The notes below the pieces were generated by a model. The model was not told where the DNA came from, did no database searches, and saw nothing but the letters and a program-made list of their open reading frames with translations. Made by a program: the position numbers and the translations under genes. Shown one piece after another: positions 15,695-25,097 of a stretch of DNA of 25,858 bases; the first letter of the stretch is position 1; each line of letters opens with the position of its first letter. Origin of the DNA: Spirochaetia bacterium (GTDB lineage: Bacteria; Spirochaetota; Spirochaetia; Treponematales; Treponemataceae); contig CAAGIR010000180.1 of assembly GCA_900769975.1 (NCBI GenBank), positions 1-25,858 of the forward strand, written 5' to 3'.

Positions 15695-16767
15695 AACTTG
15701 TTATTTATTTGTTTAAGAAAATTATCCCGATGTTTCTAGGCTCTATGGCATTTTTTGCACTTGTATTAAACCTTGTTGATTTATTTATGAACATTGCAAA
15801 TTATCTGCAGAATAACTGTGCCGTAAAAGATATCCTTACTGTCATGCTTTGTTACATTCCCAAAACAATCTGGTATTCTGTGCCTGTTGCTATTTTGTTT
15901 TCTACTTCTTATGTTTTAAGCGATATGTATGCAAATAATGAAATTGAAGCACTTTTTGCATCTGGTGTTTCGCTTTTTAAATTTACTTTTCCTATTTTGC
16001 TTACTTCTTTTGTTATGGCGCTAGGACTTTTTGCTTTTGAAAATAAATTTGTCGTCAAAACTTATGAAAGGAAAACTCAATTGCAAAATCAGCTTTTGGG
16101 AAAAACTACAAACGAAAATAATGTTGATGTAATTGTAATTTCTGAAAACGGTAAGATTATTTACAAGGCGTCACGTTATATCGAAAGCAAAAAACAACTT
16201 CAAAAAGTTTTTTTTGTTTTCAGGGATGATGAAAAGCAGCTTCAGGCAGTTATTTTTTCTTCTTTGGCTCAGTGGGATTTTGAAGAAAATATCTGGAAAC
16301 TTGATTCACCAATTCAATATATTCCGTATGAAGATGGAATGAAGGTTGTTCCTGTTTCAAAAGATTTTACAGACAAGCTTACAGAATCTTATGAAATCTT
16401 CAGAAAAACAAATGTTGACATTCAGTCTGTTACGGCAAAAGAAGCAAAAATCTACGTGGAGCATTTGAAAAAAGCAGGTCTTCCTTATGCAGAAGAACTT
16501 TCTGAATATTACAAAAAATACGCTTTTCCATTTATTGTTTTTATTGTAGTATTTTTATCGATAGGATTAACTGGAAAAACTAAAAAAAATGTACTTCTTA
16601 TAAGTCTTGCCTCGTGTATAAGTGCATCAGTTTTATTCTACGTTTCTATGATGATAACAATGGTGCTTGCAAAACATGGATATATTTCTGCTTTTATGGG
16701 AGCGTGGTTTCCTGTAATATTTTTTACAATTATCAGTATAATTTTGTTAAAATTCAGTAGAACATAA
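15691..16767 (+). CDS. LptF/LptG (YjgP/YjgQ) family permease, second subunit
   Basis: At 358 residues this is the standard family length. It begins almost directly with a membrane helix (FLGSMAFFALVLNLVDLFM), has the family segment PKTIWYSVPVAILFSTSYVL, a periplasmic beta-rich middle and three closing helices (FPFIVFIVVFLSIGLTGK onward). The start overlaps the previous gene's stop (ATGA), so the two subunits are coupled and probably form a heterodimer. An ATPase subunit (LptB) is not in the window and must be encoded elsewhere. Calling one LptF and the other LptG is not possible from sequence reading alone. Confidence 0.85.
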   Translation: MKLVIYLFKKIIPMFLGSMAFFALVLNLVDLFMNIANYLQNNCAVKDILTVMLCYIPKTIWYSVPVAILFSTSYVLSDMYANNEIEALFASGVSLFKFTFPILLTSFVMALGLFAFENKFVVKTYERKTQLQNQLLGKTTNENNVDVIVISENGKIIYKASRYIESKKQLQKVFFVFRDDEKQLQAVIFSSLAQWDFEENIWKLDSPIQYIPYEDGMKVVPVSKDFTDKLTESYEIFRKTNVDIQSVTAKEAKIYVEHLKKAGLPYAEELSEYYKKYAFPFIVFIVVFLSIGLTGKTKKNVLLISLASCISASVLFYVSMMITMVLAKHGYISAFMGAWFPVIFFTIISIILLKFSRT

Positions 16768-16784
16768 TTTTTTTTGAGGATAAT

Positions 16785-17930
16785 ATGAGTGAAGTTTTAA
16801 AAATTTTTGATATTAAACATAAATCTTGTGACGGAAAAGCTAGGACTGGTGTCTTACATTTGCCGCATGGCGATGTTCAAACTCCTGTTTTTATGCCTGT
16901 GGGTACAAATGCGACTGTAAAGGCTATGTCAAAAGACAGTCTGGAAGAAATTGGGTTTGAAATTATTCTGGCAAATACATATCATCTTTTTTTACGCCCT
17001 GGTCCAGATTTAATTCAAAAAGCAGGCGGACTTCATAACTTTTCGCAGTGGAAAAAGAATTTTCTTACAGATTCTGGCGGTTTTCAAGTATTTTCGCTTT
17101 CTAAACTCCGCAAAATCACAGATGAAGGCGTAAAATTTCAAAGTCATATTGACGGCAGTTATCATCTTTTTACACCTGAAAATGTTGTGCAGCATCAAGT
17201 TAAATATAATTCCGATATCCAAATGCAGCTTGATGTCTGTACTGGTGCCGGCACTTCCAAAAAAGATGCCCAGAAAGCTCTGAAAATTACAAGCGACTGG
17301 CTTTTGCGTGCAAAAAAAGAATGGAATATTGCTCGTGAAAACGGATATCAGGGTGTGCTTTTTCCAATTGTACAGGGAAATTTCTTTGAAGATTTGCGTC
17401 AAGACAGTGCTGAATTTGTAAACTCCCTTGATTTGCCTGGAATTGCCATAGGCGGATTAAGTGTGGGGGAAACACCGCAGGATTTTACGCACTTTTTAAA
17501 TTACACCGTTCAATTTTTATCAGAAGAAAAACCAAAATATGTTATGGGAATTGGTACTCCTGAATACATTCTTGATGCAGTTCAGGCTGGAATTGATATG
17601 TTTGACTGTGTATTACCTACCCGCAACGCAAGAAACGGTTCTTATTTTACGCATAAAGGCATGCTTTCTATTAAACAGGAAAGATGGATTTCTGATTTTT
17701 CTCCTGTCGACAGCGAATGTAACTGTAAAGTGTGCAGAACTTATTCTCGTGCTTATTTGCGTCATTTATTTAAAGAACAGGAAATTTTAAGTTCTATTTT
17801 GGCTAGTTATCACAATCTTTATTTTTTAAACAACATGCTTAAAGAAATACGAGAAGCCATAAATAATGATTGTTTTGAAACTTATCGAAAAAATTTTCTG
17901 GAAAAATTTCATGGAGGTTGTAATGATTAA
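16785..17930 (+). CDS. tgt: Queuine/preQ1 tRNA-ribosyltransferase
   Basis: Tgt swaps guanine-34 for preQ1 in tRNAs with GUN anticodons, a step of queuosine synthesis. The 381 residues fit bacterial Tgt. Key features: PVFMPVGTNATVKAM near the N-terminus, DSGGFQVFSLSKLRKI with the substrate-binding Asp, GGLSVGE, and MGIGTPEYILDAVQAGIDMF leading to DCVLPTRNARNG with the catalytic Asp. The zinc site is CNCKVC followed by a His about 30 residues on. TGAGGA precedes the ATG. It follows the permease pair by 17 bases and overlaps the HEAT-repeat gene, so all are likely co-transcribed. No riboswitch for preQ1 was noticed upstream. Confidence 0.96.
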   Translation: MSEVLKIFDIKHKSCDGKARTGVLHLPHGDVQTPVFMPVGTNATVKAMSKDSLEEIGFEIILANTYHLFLRPGPDLIQKAGGLHNFSQWKKNFLTDSGGFQVFSLSKLRKITDEGVKFQSHIDGSYHLFTPENVVQHQVKYNSDIQMQLDVCTGAGTSKKDAQKALKITSDWLLRAKKEWNIARENGYQGVLFPIVQGNFFEDLRQDSAEFVNSLDLPGIAIGGLSVGETPQDFTHFLNYTVQFLSEEKPKYVMGIGTPEYILDAVQAGIDMFDCVLPTRNARNGSYFTHKGMLSIKQERWISDFSPVDSECNCKVCRTYSRAYLRHLFKEQEILSSILASYHNLYFLNNMLKEIREAINNDCFETYRKNFLEKFHGGCND

Positions 17931-19473
17931 AAAAAGTGTTTTCTTTTTGCTTATTTTTTTTATCATTTTTTCACAACTTTCATCACAAAATATTACACAA
18001 GATACTTCCAAACTTGTTGATAACGTAAATATAACCGAAACAAATGCGGACACCACCAACGCAGAAAATGAATCGCAGCAGGAAGAAATAACACCTTCAA
18101 AGCCTGGCATTTCTAAAATCCCTTCTCCAAAACGACCAAAAAAAATTGATGAAGAAAAAGCAGAAAAAGCACGTGAAAAAGACGAAACAAAAGATGATGA
18201 AGAAAATTTTAAAAACACAATAAAATATGGAATACCGTCAGAAATTTCAGAATTGGTTGAAAAACTCATCAAAAATGACGATCCACGTTTCACAGAAGAA
18301 TTGTACGATGTATTTTTGGAAACAAAAAATGTCACGATTCAATTGCAGATTTTAAAATATTTTACAAAACATGAAGATCCCTGTCTGGAAGATTTTGCAG
18401 TTGAACTTTTAAACGATCCTTACGATGCAAAAAAAGACCTTGTAAAAAGCTGCTTTGAATATGTAAGTGCAGTAAAAACAAAAGAAGCCATTCCTGCAAT
18501 CCTCACTTTAATAGAATCAGAAAACGAAAACTATTTTAATGATGCCATTTCTGCTATTGGTGAAATTGGCGATGCTGCAGAAGCTGTTTTTCTTGTTGAA
18601 TTTCTTGATAGAGATGATTTAAGCGATGCACAACGTCAGATATTAATGCGCACCTGTGGAAAAATGCATGCCGTAGAAACCTGGGAAAAAATTGTAGCCA
18701 TTCTGGAGGATGAAGATGAAAATGCATTTGTAAGAATGTATGCTGCAGAAGCGATAGGTTTAATGGAAAAAAATGAATCCATAGCAGTTTTAACAGACAC
18801 TTTTTCTGCAACAGATCCAAACCTGCGTCAATATGTAATAAAAGGACTTTCGCATTTCCCGGATAACGAAGATGCACAAAAAACAATAATTCAGGGTATT
18901 CGTGATGAACACTGGAGGGTAAGACAGGAATCAATAAAGGCCTCGCAACAGATGGATTTAAAACAGGCAGTTCCTTTTTTAATTTATCGTGTAAAAAATG
19001 ACAGCGAAAAAGTCATAAAAGATGAAAGTATTACCGCAGCAGCATATTTAAATACAGAAGAAGGAAACGACTTTTTACTCAGCCAACTTACCGATAAAAA
19101 AACAGGCGACGCAACAAAAAAGAAAATCATAGAATGTCTTTTAAAGGAAAAACATACAGGCGAAAAAGAAATTCTGGAACTAGCCGAAGAATGTGTTAAA
19201 GACGATAAAAAGAAAGATTTACGCTACGCCATCGGAAAAGAACTTGCAAAATATGAAAATCCTGCTTACGAAAATATCTGCCTGCTATATCTGGATTCAA
19301 AAGACACAACAACAATAGGACTTGGACTTGACATTTACAAAACGAATAAATTTCCAGCCGCAGAAGAAAAAATGAGAAATCTTTATAACGAAAAAAAGAC
19401 AAACAGCAGCATAAAATCACGCATAAAAAAAATGCTTAATATTCAGGACGAAGAAAAAGAGGAAAAACAATAA
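17923..19473 (+). CDS. Exported HEAT-repeat protein
   Basis: About 516 residues. The start at 17923 is preceded by GGAGG at five bases and gives a clean signal peptide (MIKKSVFFLLIFFIIFSQ, likely cut after LSSQ). An upstream ATG at 17866 would put 19 unsuitable residues before it. Residues 20-105 are acidic, low-complexity and probably disordered (EEKAEKAREKDETKDDEE). From about 110 to 500 runs a chain of two-helix HEAT/PBS-lyase-like units, for example AIPAILTLIESE, AISAIGEIGDAAEAV, MYAAEAIGLMEKNESIAVL and YVIKGLSHFPDNEDA. Such solenoids are binding scaffolds with no catalytic site. The gene overlaps the end of tgt by eight bases. A role in the periplasm or envelope is inferred; the partner is unknown. 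Confidence 0.85.
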   Translation: MIKKSVFFLLIFFIIFSQLSSQNITQDTSKLVDNVNITETNADTTNAENESQQEEITPSKPGISKIPSPKRPKKIDEEKAEKAREKDETKDDEENFKNTIKYGIPSEISELVEKLIKNDDPRFTEELYDVFLETKNVTIQLQILKYFTKHEDPCLEDFAVELLNDPYDAKKDLVKSCFEYVSAVKTKEAIPAILTLIESENENYFNDAISAIGEIGDAAEAVFLVEFLDRDDLSDAQRQILMRTCGKMHAVETWEKIVAILEDEDENAFVRMYAAEAIGLMEKNESIAVLTDTFSATDPNLRQYVIKGLSHFPDNEDAQKTIIQGIRDEHWRVRQESIKASQQMDLKQAVPFLIYRVKNDSEKVIKDESITAAAYLNTEEGNDFLLSQLTDKKTGDATKKKIIECLLKEKHTGEKEILELAEECVKDDKKKDLRYAIGKELAKYENPAYENICLLYLDSKDTTTIGLGLDIYKTNKFPAAEEKMRNLYNEKKTNSSIKSRIKKMLNIQDEEKEEKQ

Positions 19474-19475
19474 AA

Positions 19476-22091
19476 CTACTTGTAAAATTTATTTACCAAA
19501 GCAAGAGCCTGATTTATAGAATGTTTTTCTTCTTGTGTAAAATCGACATTTTCTTCTATTAAAACTTCCAAACTGGAATGGCTTTCCGTTAATGCTGTCG
19601 AAAAACCTCTTGAAACTTTAAACCAGTAATTTCCATGCCCATCCGTAAAAAGACAGATAAAACCATATTCTTTATTTTTTTGCTTTGCAATTGCCGTTTT
19701 TAAAATAAAGGCCAGAGAGTCAATAAGCTGTTCTTTTTGAACAGGTTCGTAAATATTTACATTCAAATGACGGTTCCATTTTTTTTCAGAAAGCGGATTT
19801 AAATCAATATTTTTTGCAATATTAATAATAAGCGACATTTTTTCACCGTCCAAAAGGATTCCCCTGTCACGCATTTCAATTCTGCCACGTAAATTATTAC
19901 AAGCCTTCAATTTATCCTGATTTTTTTCTTCTTTTAATGCTTGAAGCAACTGTTCAAACGGAAGTATTGCAGTTTTTTTGCCTTTAATTTTCTTTGTTTC
20001 AAAAAGATAAGAACCAAGCGATAAAGTTTCGTTATCTGCTTGTTTTGCAAGTTTTTCCTGCTGTTTTTTTATGCGTTTTTCGCCTTCCGTAAGTTTTGAA
20101 TTCTTTTTCTTACTTTTTTCAGAATAATTTTCATAAATTGAACGTTGATTTTGTTGTTCCATATTCTGAATACGATTTTCCTTGCACCCCATAAGCCTTT
20201 CGTACAAAGCAGGATTAATTTTATCAAGCATAGGCCTGGGTAAAGGAGAAACACTCATTGCAAAAGTTCTGCTCGTTCTTACAATTTCACCAGCAACAAT
20301 AAAAACAGGATTCTGTCTGAACATAACGCTGCCAGGGTGAATGCATATATGATCGGCAGTTAAACTGTGATAAGATTCCCTGCCAGTTCTAATACACACA
20401 AATTGAATCATACCTGAAGCAATACAGCACAAATAATCAGATAAATTGCCCTTATTTTCCATAACAGGAATACCAAGTTTTTCACGCACAATCTGTGTAA
20501 GCTGTTCCTTTATATTTTCAATTTCCAGCATTACACGTAAATCAAGATAATTTTTCTTGCAGAATTTTTCACGATTATCTGTCTGCATAAAAGCGTTGAA
20601 CAAATTCAAATAAGTAACAAAATCACCCTGCATATCTTGGAATCTATGATGCGCTTTTCGTGCTTCCATTTCTTCGTTCTGTGGCAACAAAAAAGGAGAA
20701 TTGGCAGATAAAAACGAAGTTGCAATTAAAGTTTTATCAATTACATCTGGATAATACAAAATTGATTCAACAATAATGCGGCTTATTCGAGGTTCCAGCG
20801 GAAACTGCACCATAATTTTGCCAATATCAGACAAATTATTATCATCTTCGAGTGCGCCTAATTCACGCAAAGTGTCCACCGCACCAATAATTCCCTGCTT
20901 TCCAGGATTTGCAATAAAATCAAAATCATAAAAATCTGTAATACCCAATTCAGACATTCGCAAAACGACTTCACTTAAGTCTGTCCTGTAAATTTCTTCG
21001 GTTGTATATTCAGGTCTAGTCTCAAAATCTGTTCTGGAAAAAAGCCTGTAACATGTACCTGCCCTCGTTCTGCCTGCCCTGCCTTTTCTTTGGTTACAGG
21101 ATGCTTTTGAAACAGGAGTTTCAATTAAACTTGAAGTGTAATTTTTGGGATTGTAAAAATTAAGCTTGCACAATCCGCTGTCAATTACAGTCGTAACATC
21201 GCTTATAGTAACAGAAGTTTCAGCAATATTCGTCGATATTACAACCTTCTTTTTATTTTCAGGAGCTTTTTCAAATACCAGTTCCTGTTCTTCTTTTGCA
21301 AGACGGCCATAAAGAGGAACAATATGAAGTTTTCTGCCGATTGGAGAATGAATTAATTTATCTACGCAGTCTTTTATAGTTTTTTCTCCAGGTAAAAAAA
21401 TGAGGATGGAACCGTCATCATCATTATCAATCACTCTGTCCACAGTATTATAAATTTTAGTCAGCAGTTTTTCCGTCGCTGTATCTGAAGAAGTTGAAGT
21501 GCCGCCAGAAACAGGATCATAAACAAGAGAAACAGGATATGTAATTGTATCAATAGTAACAATCGGTGCATTATCAAAATATTCACTAAAAATCTGCGTA
21601 TTCATTGTTGCGGAACTTACAATAACATGAAAATCCTTACGTTCTTTTAAAACTCTTTTTACCAGTCCCAAAACAAAATCAATATTCAAACTTCGTTCAT
21701 GTGCTTCGTCAATCATCAAAACGCTGTATTTACTTAGCCACGGGTCCAGTTTCATTTCCTGCAACAAGATTCCGTCAGTCATAATCTTGATTTTTGTATC
21801 ATTATTTGTGACGTCTTCAAAACGCATTTTATACCCCACCAGACCAGGGTATGGAGTATTCATTTGCTTTGAAATAAATTCACTCACGCTTAAAGCTGCA
21901 ATTCTTCTAGGCTGAGTAACACCTATTATTCCGTTTGTCGTAAAGCCTGCTTCATATAAAATTACAGGAATTTGAGTAGTTTTTCCTGAACCTGTCGGGC
22001 TTTCCACAATTACAACTTGATTTTTTTCTAGACAGTCCAAAATTTTTTGTTTTTGTTCATAAACAGGAAGTGATTTATAATCTATTGCCAT
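19476..22091 (-). CDS. DEAH-box ATP-dependent RNA helicase (HrpA/HrpB type)
   Basis: An 871-residue superfamily 2 helicase. Motifs in order: GSGKTTQIP at 34-42 (Walker A), TQPRRIAALSVSE (Ia), DEAH in MIDEAHERSLNIDF (II), SSATMN (III), STNIAETSVTI (V) and QRKGRAGRTRAGTCYRLFSR (VI). A ratchet-like helical domain with ELGALEDD follows, and an OB-type region (IHPGSVMF, VAGEIVRTSRTFAMSVSPL). The last roughly 230 residues are a Lys-rich linker and a domain that I do not recognise from E. coli HrpA or HrpB (SLIINIAKNIDLNPLSEKKW, then IYEPVQKEQLIDSLAFIL). The start overlaps the upstream CapA-type gene by ten bases, with AGGA before the ATG. The stop lies 2 bases from the HEAT-protein stop on the other strand. 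RNA processing or ribosome-related work is inferred from the family. Confidence 0.9.
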   Translation of the reverse strand: MAIDYKSLPVYEQKQKILDCLEKNQVVIVESPTGSGKTTQIPVILYEAGFTTNGIIGVTQPRRIAALSVSEFISKQMNTPYPGLVGYKMRFEDVTNNDTKIKIMTDGILLQEMKLDPWLSKYSVLMIDEAHERSLNIDFVLGLVKRVLKERKDFHVIVSSATMNTQIFSEYFDNAPIVTIDTITYPVSLVYDPVSGGTSTSSDTATEKLLTKIYNTVDRVIDNDDDGSILIFLPGEKTIKDCVDKLIHSPIGRKLHIVPLYGRLAKEEQELVFEKAPENKKKVVISTNIAETSVTISDVTTVIDSGLCKLNFYNPKNYTSSLIETPVSKASCNQRKGRAGRTRAGTCYRLFSRTDFETRPEYTTEEIYRTDLSEVVLRMSELGITDFYDFDFIANPGKQGIIGAVDTLRELGALEDDNNLSDIGKIMVQFPLEPRISRIIVESILYYPDVIDKTLIATSFLSANSPFLLPQNEEMEARKAHHRFQDMQGDFVTYLNLFNAFMQTDNREKFCKKNYLDLRVMLEIENIKEQLTQIVREKLGIPVMENKGNLSDYLCCIASGMIQFVCIRTGRESYHSLTADHICIHPGSVMFRQNPVFIVAGEIVRTSRTFAMSVSPLPRPMLDKINPALYERLMGCKENRIQNMEQQNQRSIYENYSEKSKKKNSKLTEGEKRIKKQQEKLAKQADNETLSLGSYLFETKKIKGKKTAILPFEQLLQALKEEKNQDKLKACNNLRGRIEMRDRGILLDGEKMSLIINIAKNIDLNPLSEKKWNRHLNVNIYEPVQKEQLIDSLAFILKTAIAKQKNKEYGFICLFTDGHGNYWFKVSRGFSTALTESHSSLEVLIEENVDFTQEEKHSINQALALVNKFYK

Positions 22092-23464
22092 TCTATTAAA
22101 TCCTTTGTAGCCTCATAATTAATTTTTATACGGCGTTCAATGTATTTTGCCCAGTTAGTTCTGGGAACATCATAAAGATATTGCACAAAACTATCATTTA
22201 AAGGCTTTATTACAAATTCATACGCAGTATTTATGTAGGTAGTTATAAAAATCGGTTCGCATTTTTTTATTTTCACAGAACCGTTATCTTCTTTTTTTAA
22301 AATTACTCTATACAAAAGTCCGTCACCAGTATTATCCCTTTCACCAACAGGATTTTTTGATAAAAAGTCTGGCTTTGTCCTCTGTCCGCTTATTGTATTA
22401 CCATTTGCATACATTATCAACTTGTCATTTTCATTTTTTGTATTAACAATTATTTTTCTGTTTTTTATGATATGAGCATGATTTGCCCAGATAATGTCCA
22501 CCCCAGCAGAAAGCAAATCCTTGTAAAATTTTTCCTGACGCTCCGTAACATTTCTAGTATACTCAGGTTCGCTAGTGTGCAAAGAAAGGATAAACAAAGT
22601 ACATTGATTGTTTTCTTTTAGACTTTTTACATAATCAATAAATTTTTTACGCGAATTATCATCAGTTTTAATAAAATTTATATATTCACTATAATCTGGT
22701 CTGTTCAAAAGTTCAGTCACAGGCAGAAAAAGAATTTTCCATTCATTTTTTTCTATTATATTATATGAAAAATTGCCGTCCTTTTGCTTCAAACCAGAAT
22801 AATAAAATTCTTCCCCAGCCAGTTTTTTTTCATCTTTTATGCTTTTCATCGTAACTTCAGTCTGCAAAATGCCGGAAAGTCCCTGGTCATTAGTATGATT
22901 GTTGCATAGAGAAAGCACATTAAAACCTGCATCCACAGCCGCCATAACATATTTTCTTGTCATATTAAAATTCGGATACGAAGATGCCGCTTTTGTCGTA
23001 TCCACAGGTGCTTCCAGATTACCAAACACAAAATCATTATTATCTAAAAGATATTTTACATCACGCCAGATTTTTTCATAACTGGAAATCTGATAATTCA
23101 CAGAGTGAGCCATAATATCGCCGCCAAACAAAAGTGTAATTTCATTTTCATCAGACTTTTGCTCATTGTTATTCAAATAATCATTTTTTTGACGTTCAGT
23201 ATTTGCAAAATCAGATTTTATGTCAGACGCAACTTCCGCCGAATCACTTTTTGATGAACTATTTGATGCATTTTTTGAAAAACCTTTTGAAAGCTCTTCA
23301 TTTGAAGATGGATTGTCTTTTGAAAGCTGATTGTCTTTTGAAGGCTGCACCTCAAGACAAGAACCAGAATTGTTATTTTTTGGAGCAGAAGAACAGGAGA
23401 ATAAAACAAAAGAAAAAAGGACAAACAAATGAGAAAGAACTAAAATTTTATGTTTTTTTAACAT
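22082..23464 (-). CDS. CapA-family (PGA_cap metallophosphatase-like) lipoprotein
   Basis: About 460 residues from the start at 23464, chosen because AAAGGG precedes it and it gives a lipoprotein signal: MLKKHK, a hydrophobic stretch and FVLFSC with Cys-24 as the lipid site. The ATG at 23506 would push the signal inward. Residues 25-100 are Ser/Asn/Lys-rich and partly repetitive (QLSKDN, NPSSNEELSK). From about 110 the CapA domain follows: TLLFGGDIMAHSVNYQ, FGNLEAPVD, LCNNHTNDQGLSGI and IWANHAHIIKNRKI, the Asp/Asn/His set of a calcineurin-like metal site. CapA proteins are linked to poly-gamma-glutamate capsule export in Bacillus; in most other bacteria the role is unproven. No capB or capC adjoins it. 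It lies between purA and the helicase. Confidence 0.88.
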   Translation of the reverse strand: MLKKHKILVLSHLFVLFSFVLFSCSSAPKNNNSGSCLEVQPSKDNQLSKDNPSSNEELSKGFSKNASNSSSKSDSAEVASDIKSDFANTERQKNDYLNNNEQKSDENEITLLFGGDIMAHSVNYQISSYEKIWRDVKYLLDNNDFVFGNLEAPVDTTKAASSYPNFNMTRKYVMAAVDAGFNVLSLCNNHTNDQGLSGILQTEVTMKSIKDEKKLAGEEFYYSGLKQKDGNFSYNIIEKNEWKILFLPVTELLNRPDYSEYINFIKTDDNSRKKFIDYVKSLKENNQCTLFILSLHTSEPEYTRNVTERQEKFYKDLLSAGVDIIWANHAHIIKNRKIIVNTKNENDKLIMYANGNTISGQRTKPDFLSKNPVGERDNTGDGLLYRVILKKEDNGSVKIKKCEPIFITTYINTAYEFVIKPLNDSFVQYLYDVPRTNWAKYIERRIKINYEATKDLIEWQ

Positions 23465-23513
23465 TGTCTGCCCTTTTTTCAACAGTTTCAGATTAAACAG
23501 AAACAAAAATCAT

Positions 23514-24737
23514 TTACTTCCAGATTTTTTCACGAACAAAAGTCTGGTTTCTATCAGCACCCACAGATACAATGCCAACCTTTGTTCCAGTAAAATCTTC
23601 TATATATTCGATATATTCTTTTGCATTTTTTGGAAGCTGATCATAAGAAGTACAAGCCGTAATAGCCTGTTTCCAGCCAGCAAATTTTTGCAAAACAGGT
23701 TTTGCCTTATTCAATTCAGGAATAGAAGCAGGGAAATCAGTAACAATTTTTCCATCGATATTGTAAGCAACGCATGCTTCAATTTCATTCATATCATCAT
23801 AAATATCAAGATGAGTCAAAACAAGATTATCAATGGAATTTACATGACACGCATAACGCAAAGCAACCAAATCAAGATAACCGCAGCGGCGAGGACGGCC
23901 AGTCGTAACACCAAATTCATTTCCAGTCTTACGAACATAATCGCAAAGTTCACCTTCAGTTTCAGCATTAAATTCAGAAGGCATAGGACCGTTTCCTACA
24001 CGAGTTTCATAAGCTTTGAAAACACCATAAATCTTATCCAAAGCCTTAGGCCCGATTCCAGCACCAGAAGCTGCACCATAAGAACCTGATGCTCCAGAAG
24101 AAACATAAGGATAAGTTCCAGAATCAATGTCAAGCATAGCACCCTGCGCACCTTCAAACAAAATATTTTCGTTACGGTATTCATACATTTTTGCCGCAAT
24201 ATTTACACGCATAGAAATGAGCTGAGCCTTATACTGTTCAAGAAATTTTTTGTCATCATCGTCTAGGTCATTCCATTTTTCATCCCAATCCAAATCAGCC
24301 ACACGAATACCGTCACGTTCAGATTTCATAGAATAAGTTGTACCAATACCACGACCAGTAGTACCAATAGGACGTTTACGAGCAGCATCACGAGATTTAT
24401 CCATTTCTCTGTAACCAGGAAGCGTTAAATGAGCCCTGTCAGAAATAAAAACACGACCTTCCCAATTAATTCCATTGTCTTTTAACATCTGAAGTTCCTT
24501 AAAAAGAGCCTCAGGATCAATAACCATACCAGAACCAAGAAAAACCGACTTACCAGGATAAAGAATTCCAGAAGGAACCTGATGAAGTGCATATTTTTTT
24601 CCATCTACAACAATAGTGTGACCAGCATTAGCACCGCCAGCAAAACGCACAACATATTTTGCATCCTGAGCAAGGTAATCTACAATTTTACCTTTACCTT
24701 CATCACCCCACTGGGCACCCATAACAACAATGTTCAT
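23514..24737 (-). CDS. purA: Adenylosuccinate synthetase
   Basis: PurA joins IMP and aspartate using GTP, the first committed step from IMP to AMP. Signature parts: GAQWGDEGKGKIVDYLA at the start (P-loop and catalytic Asp/His region), GGANAGHTIV, PIGTTGRGIGTTYSMKSERDGIR, FEGAQGAMLDIDSGTYPYV, GFTTGRPRR-like VTTGRPRRCGYLDLVAL, THLDIYDD and the closing GTKVGIVSVGADRNQT. At 407 residues it is about 20 shorter than typical bacterial PurA. The gap is in the helical middle after GIRVADL, where an Asp-rich DDDDKK stretch stands; the catalytic parts are complete. GAGGAAG gives a good ribosome site. It lies 49 bases upstream of the CapA-type gene. Confidence 0.96.
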   Translation of the reverse strand: MNIVVMGAQWGDEGKGKIVDYLAQDAKYVVRFAGGANAGHTIVVDGKKYALHQVPSGILYPGKSVFLGSGMVIDPEALFKELQMLKDNGINWEGRVFISDRAHLTLPGYREMDKSRDAARKRPIGTTGRGIGTTYSMKSERDGIRVADLDWDEKWNDLDDDDKKFLEQYKAQLISMRVNIAAKMYEYRNENILFEGAQGAMLDIDSGTYPYVSSGASGSYGAASGAGIGPKALDKIYGVFKAYETRVGNGPMPSEFNAETEGELCDYVRKTGNEFGVTTGRPRRCGYLDLVALRYACHVNSIDNLVLTHLDIYDDMNEIEACVAYNIDGKIVTDFPASIPELNKAKPVLQKFAGWKQAITACTSYDQLPKNAKEYIEYIEDFTGTKVGIVSVGADRNQTFVREKIWK

Positions 24738-24888
24738 GGTAACTTCCTCGCCGCAGACTCATCGCGACTAAAAAATGAATGATTGCAATCAAAAAGATTA
24801 ATTGCAGTAAAAATATGCAGATTCATCGCAAGTATTTTTACAAAATAATTTTAACAGAAAAACATATTTCATTCAATATAAATCTTAG

Positions 24889-25015
24889 CAAGCCATCGCG
24901 CAGTCAGTCGCCTTCCGCCACTACGCTCACGCTCCGGTCTTTCAGACCCGCCCAAAGGCGGTGGCTACACGCTCGGTACGCTGTTTCATCCACCCACCTG
25001 CACAAAACCTTTCAA
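24889..25015. repeat. GC-rich hairpin cluster between the Spx/ArsC-like gene and purA
   Basis: This block stands out from AT-rich flanks and holds GGTCT-TTC-AGACC (24936-24948) and CGCC-CAAA-GGCG (24949-24960), enclosed by GCCAC/GTGGC (24917-24921 with 24961-24965). It resembles elements B and D in style but shares no long identity with them, and only one copy is in the window. The rest of the 24738-25097 gap shows no gene. Confidence 0.55.
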
Positions 25016-25097
25016 GCTGGCGAATTTTTTATTTTTATTATATTCCTTCATAAAAACTTCGTGTTTCACGGTTGCAGTATTTATGCTTTTCGCCTAT

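Noticed and set aside
17866..17922. Upstream ATG for the HEAT-repeat protein
   Set aside because: It would hide the signal peptide behind 19 residues and has a poor ribosome site, whereas 17923 has GGAGG and a clean signal.
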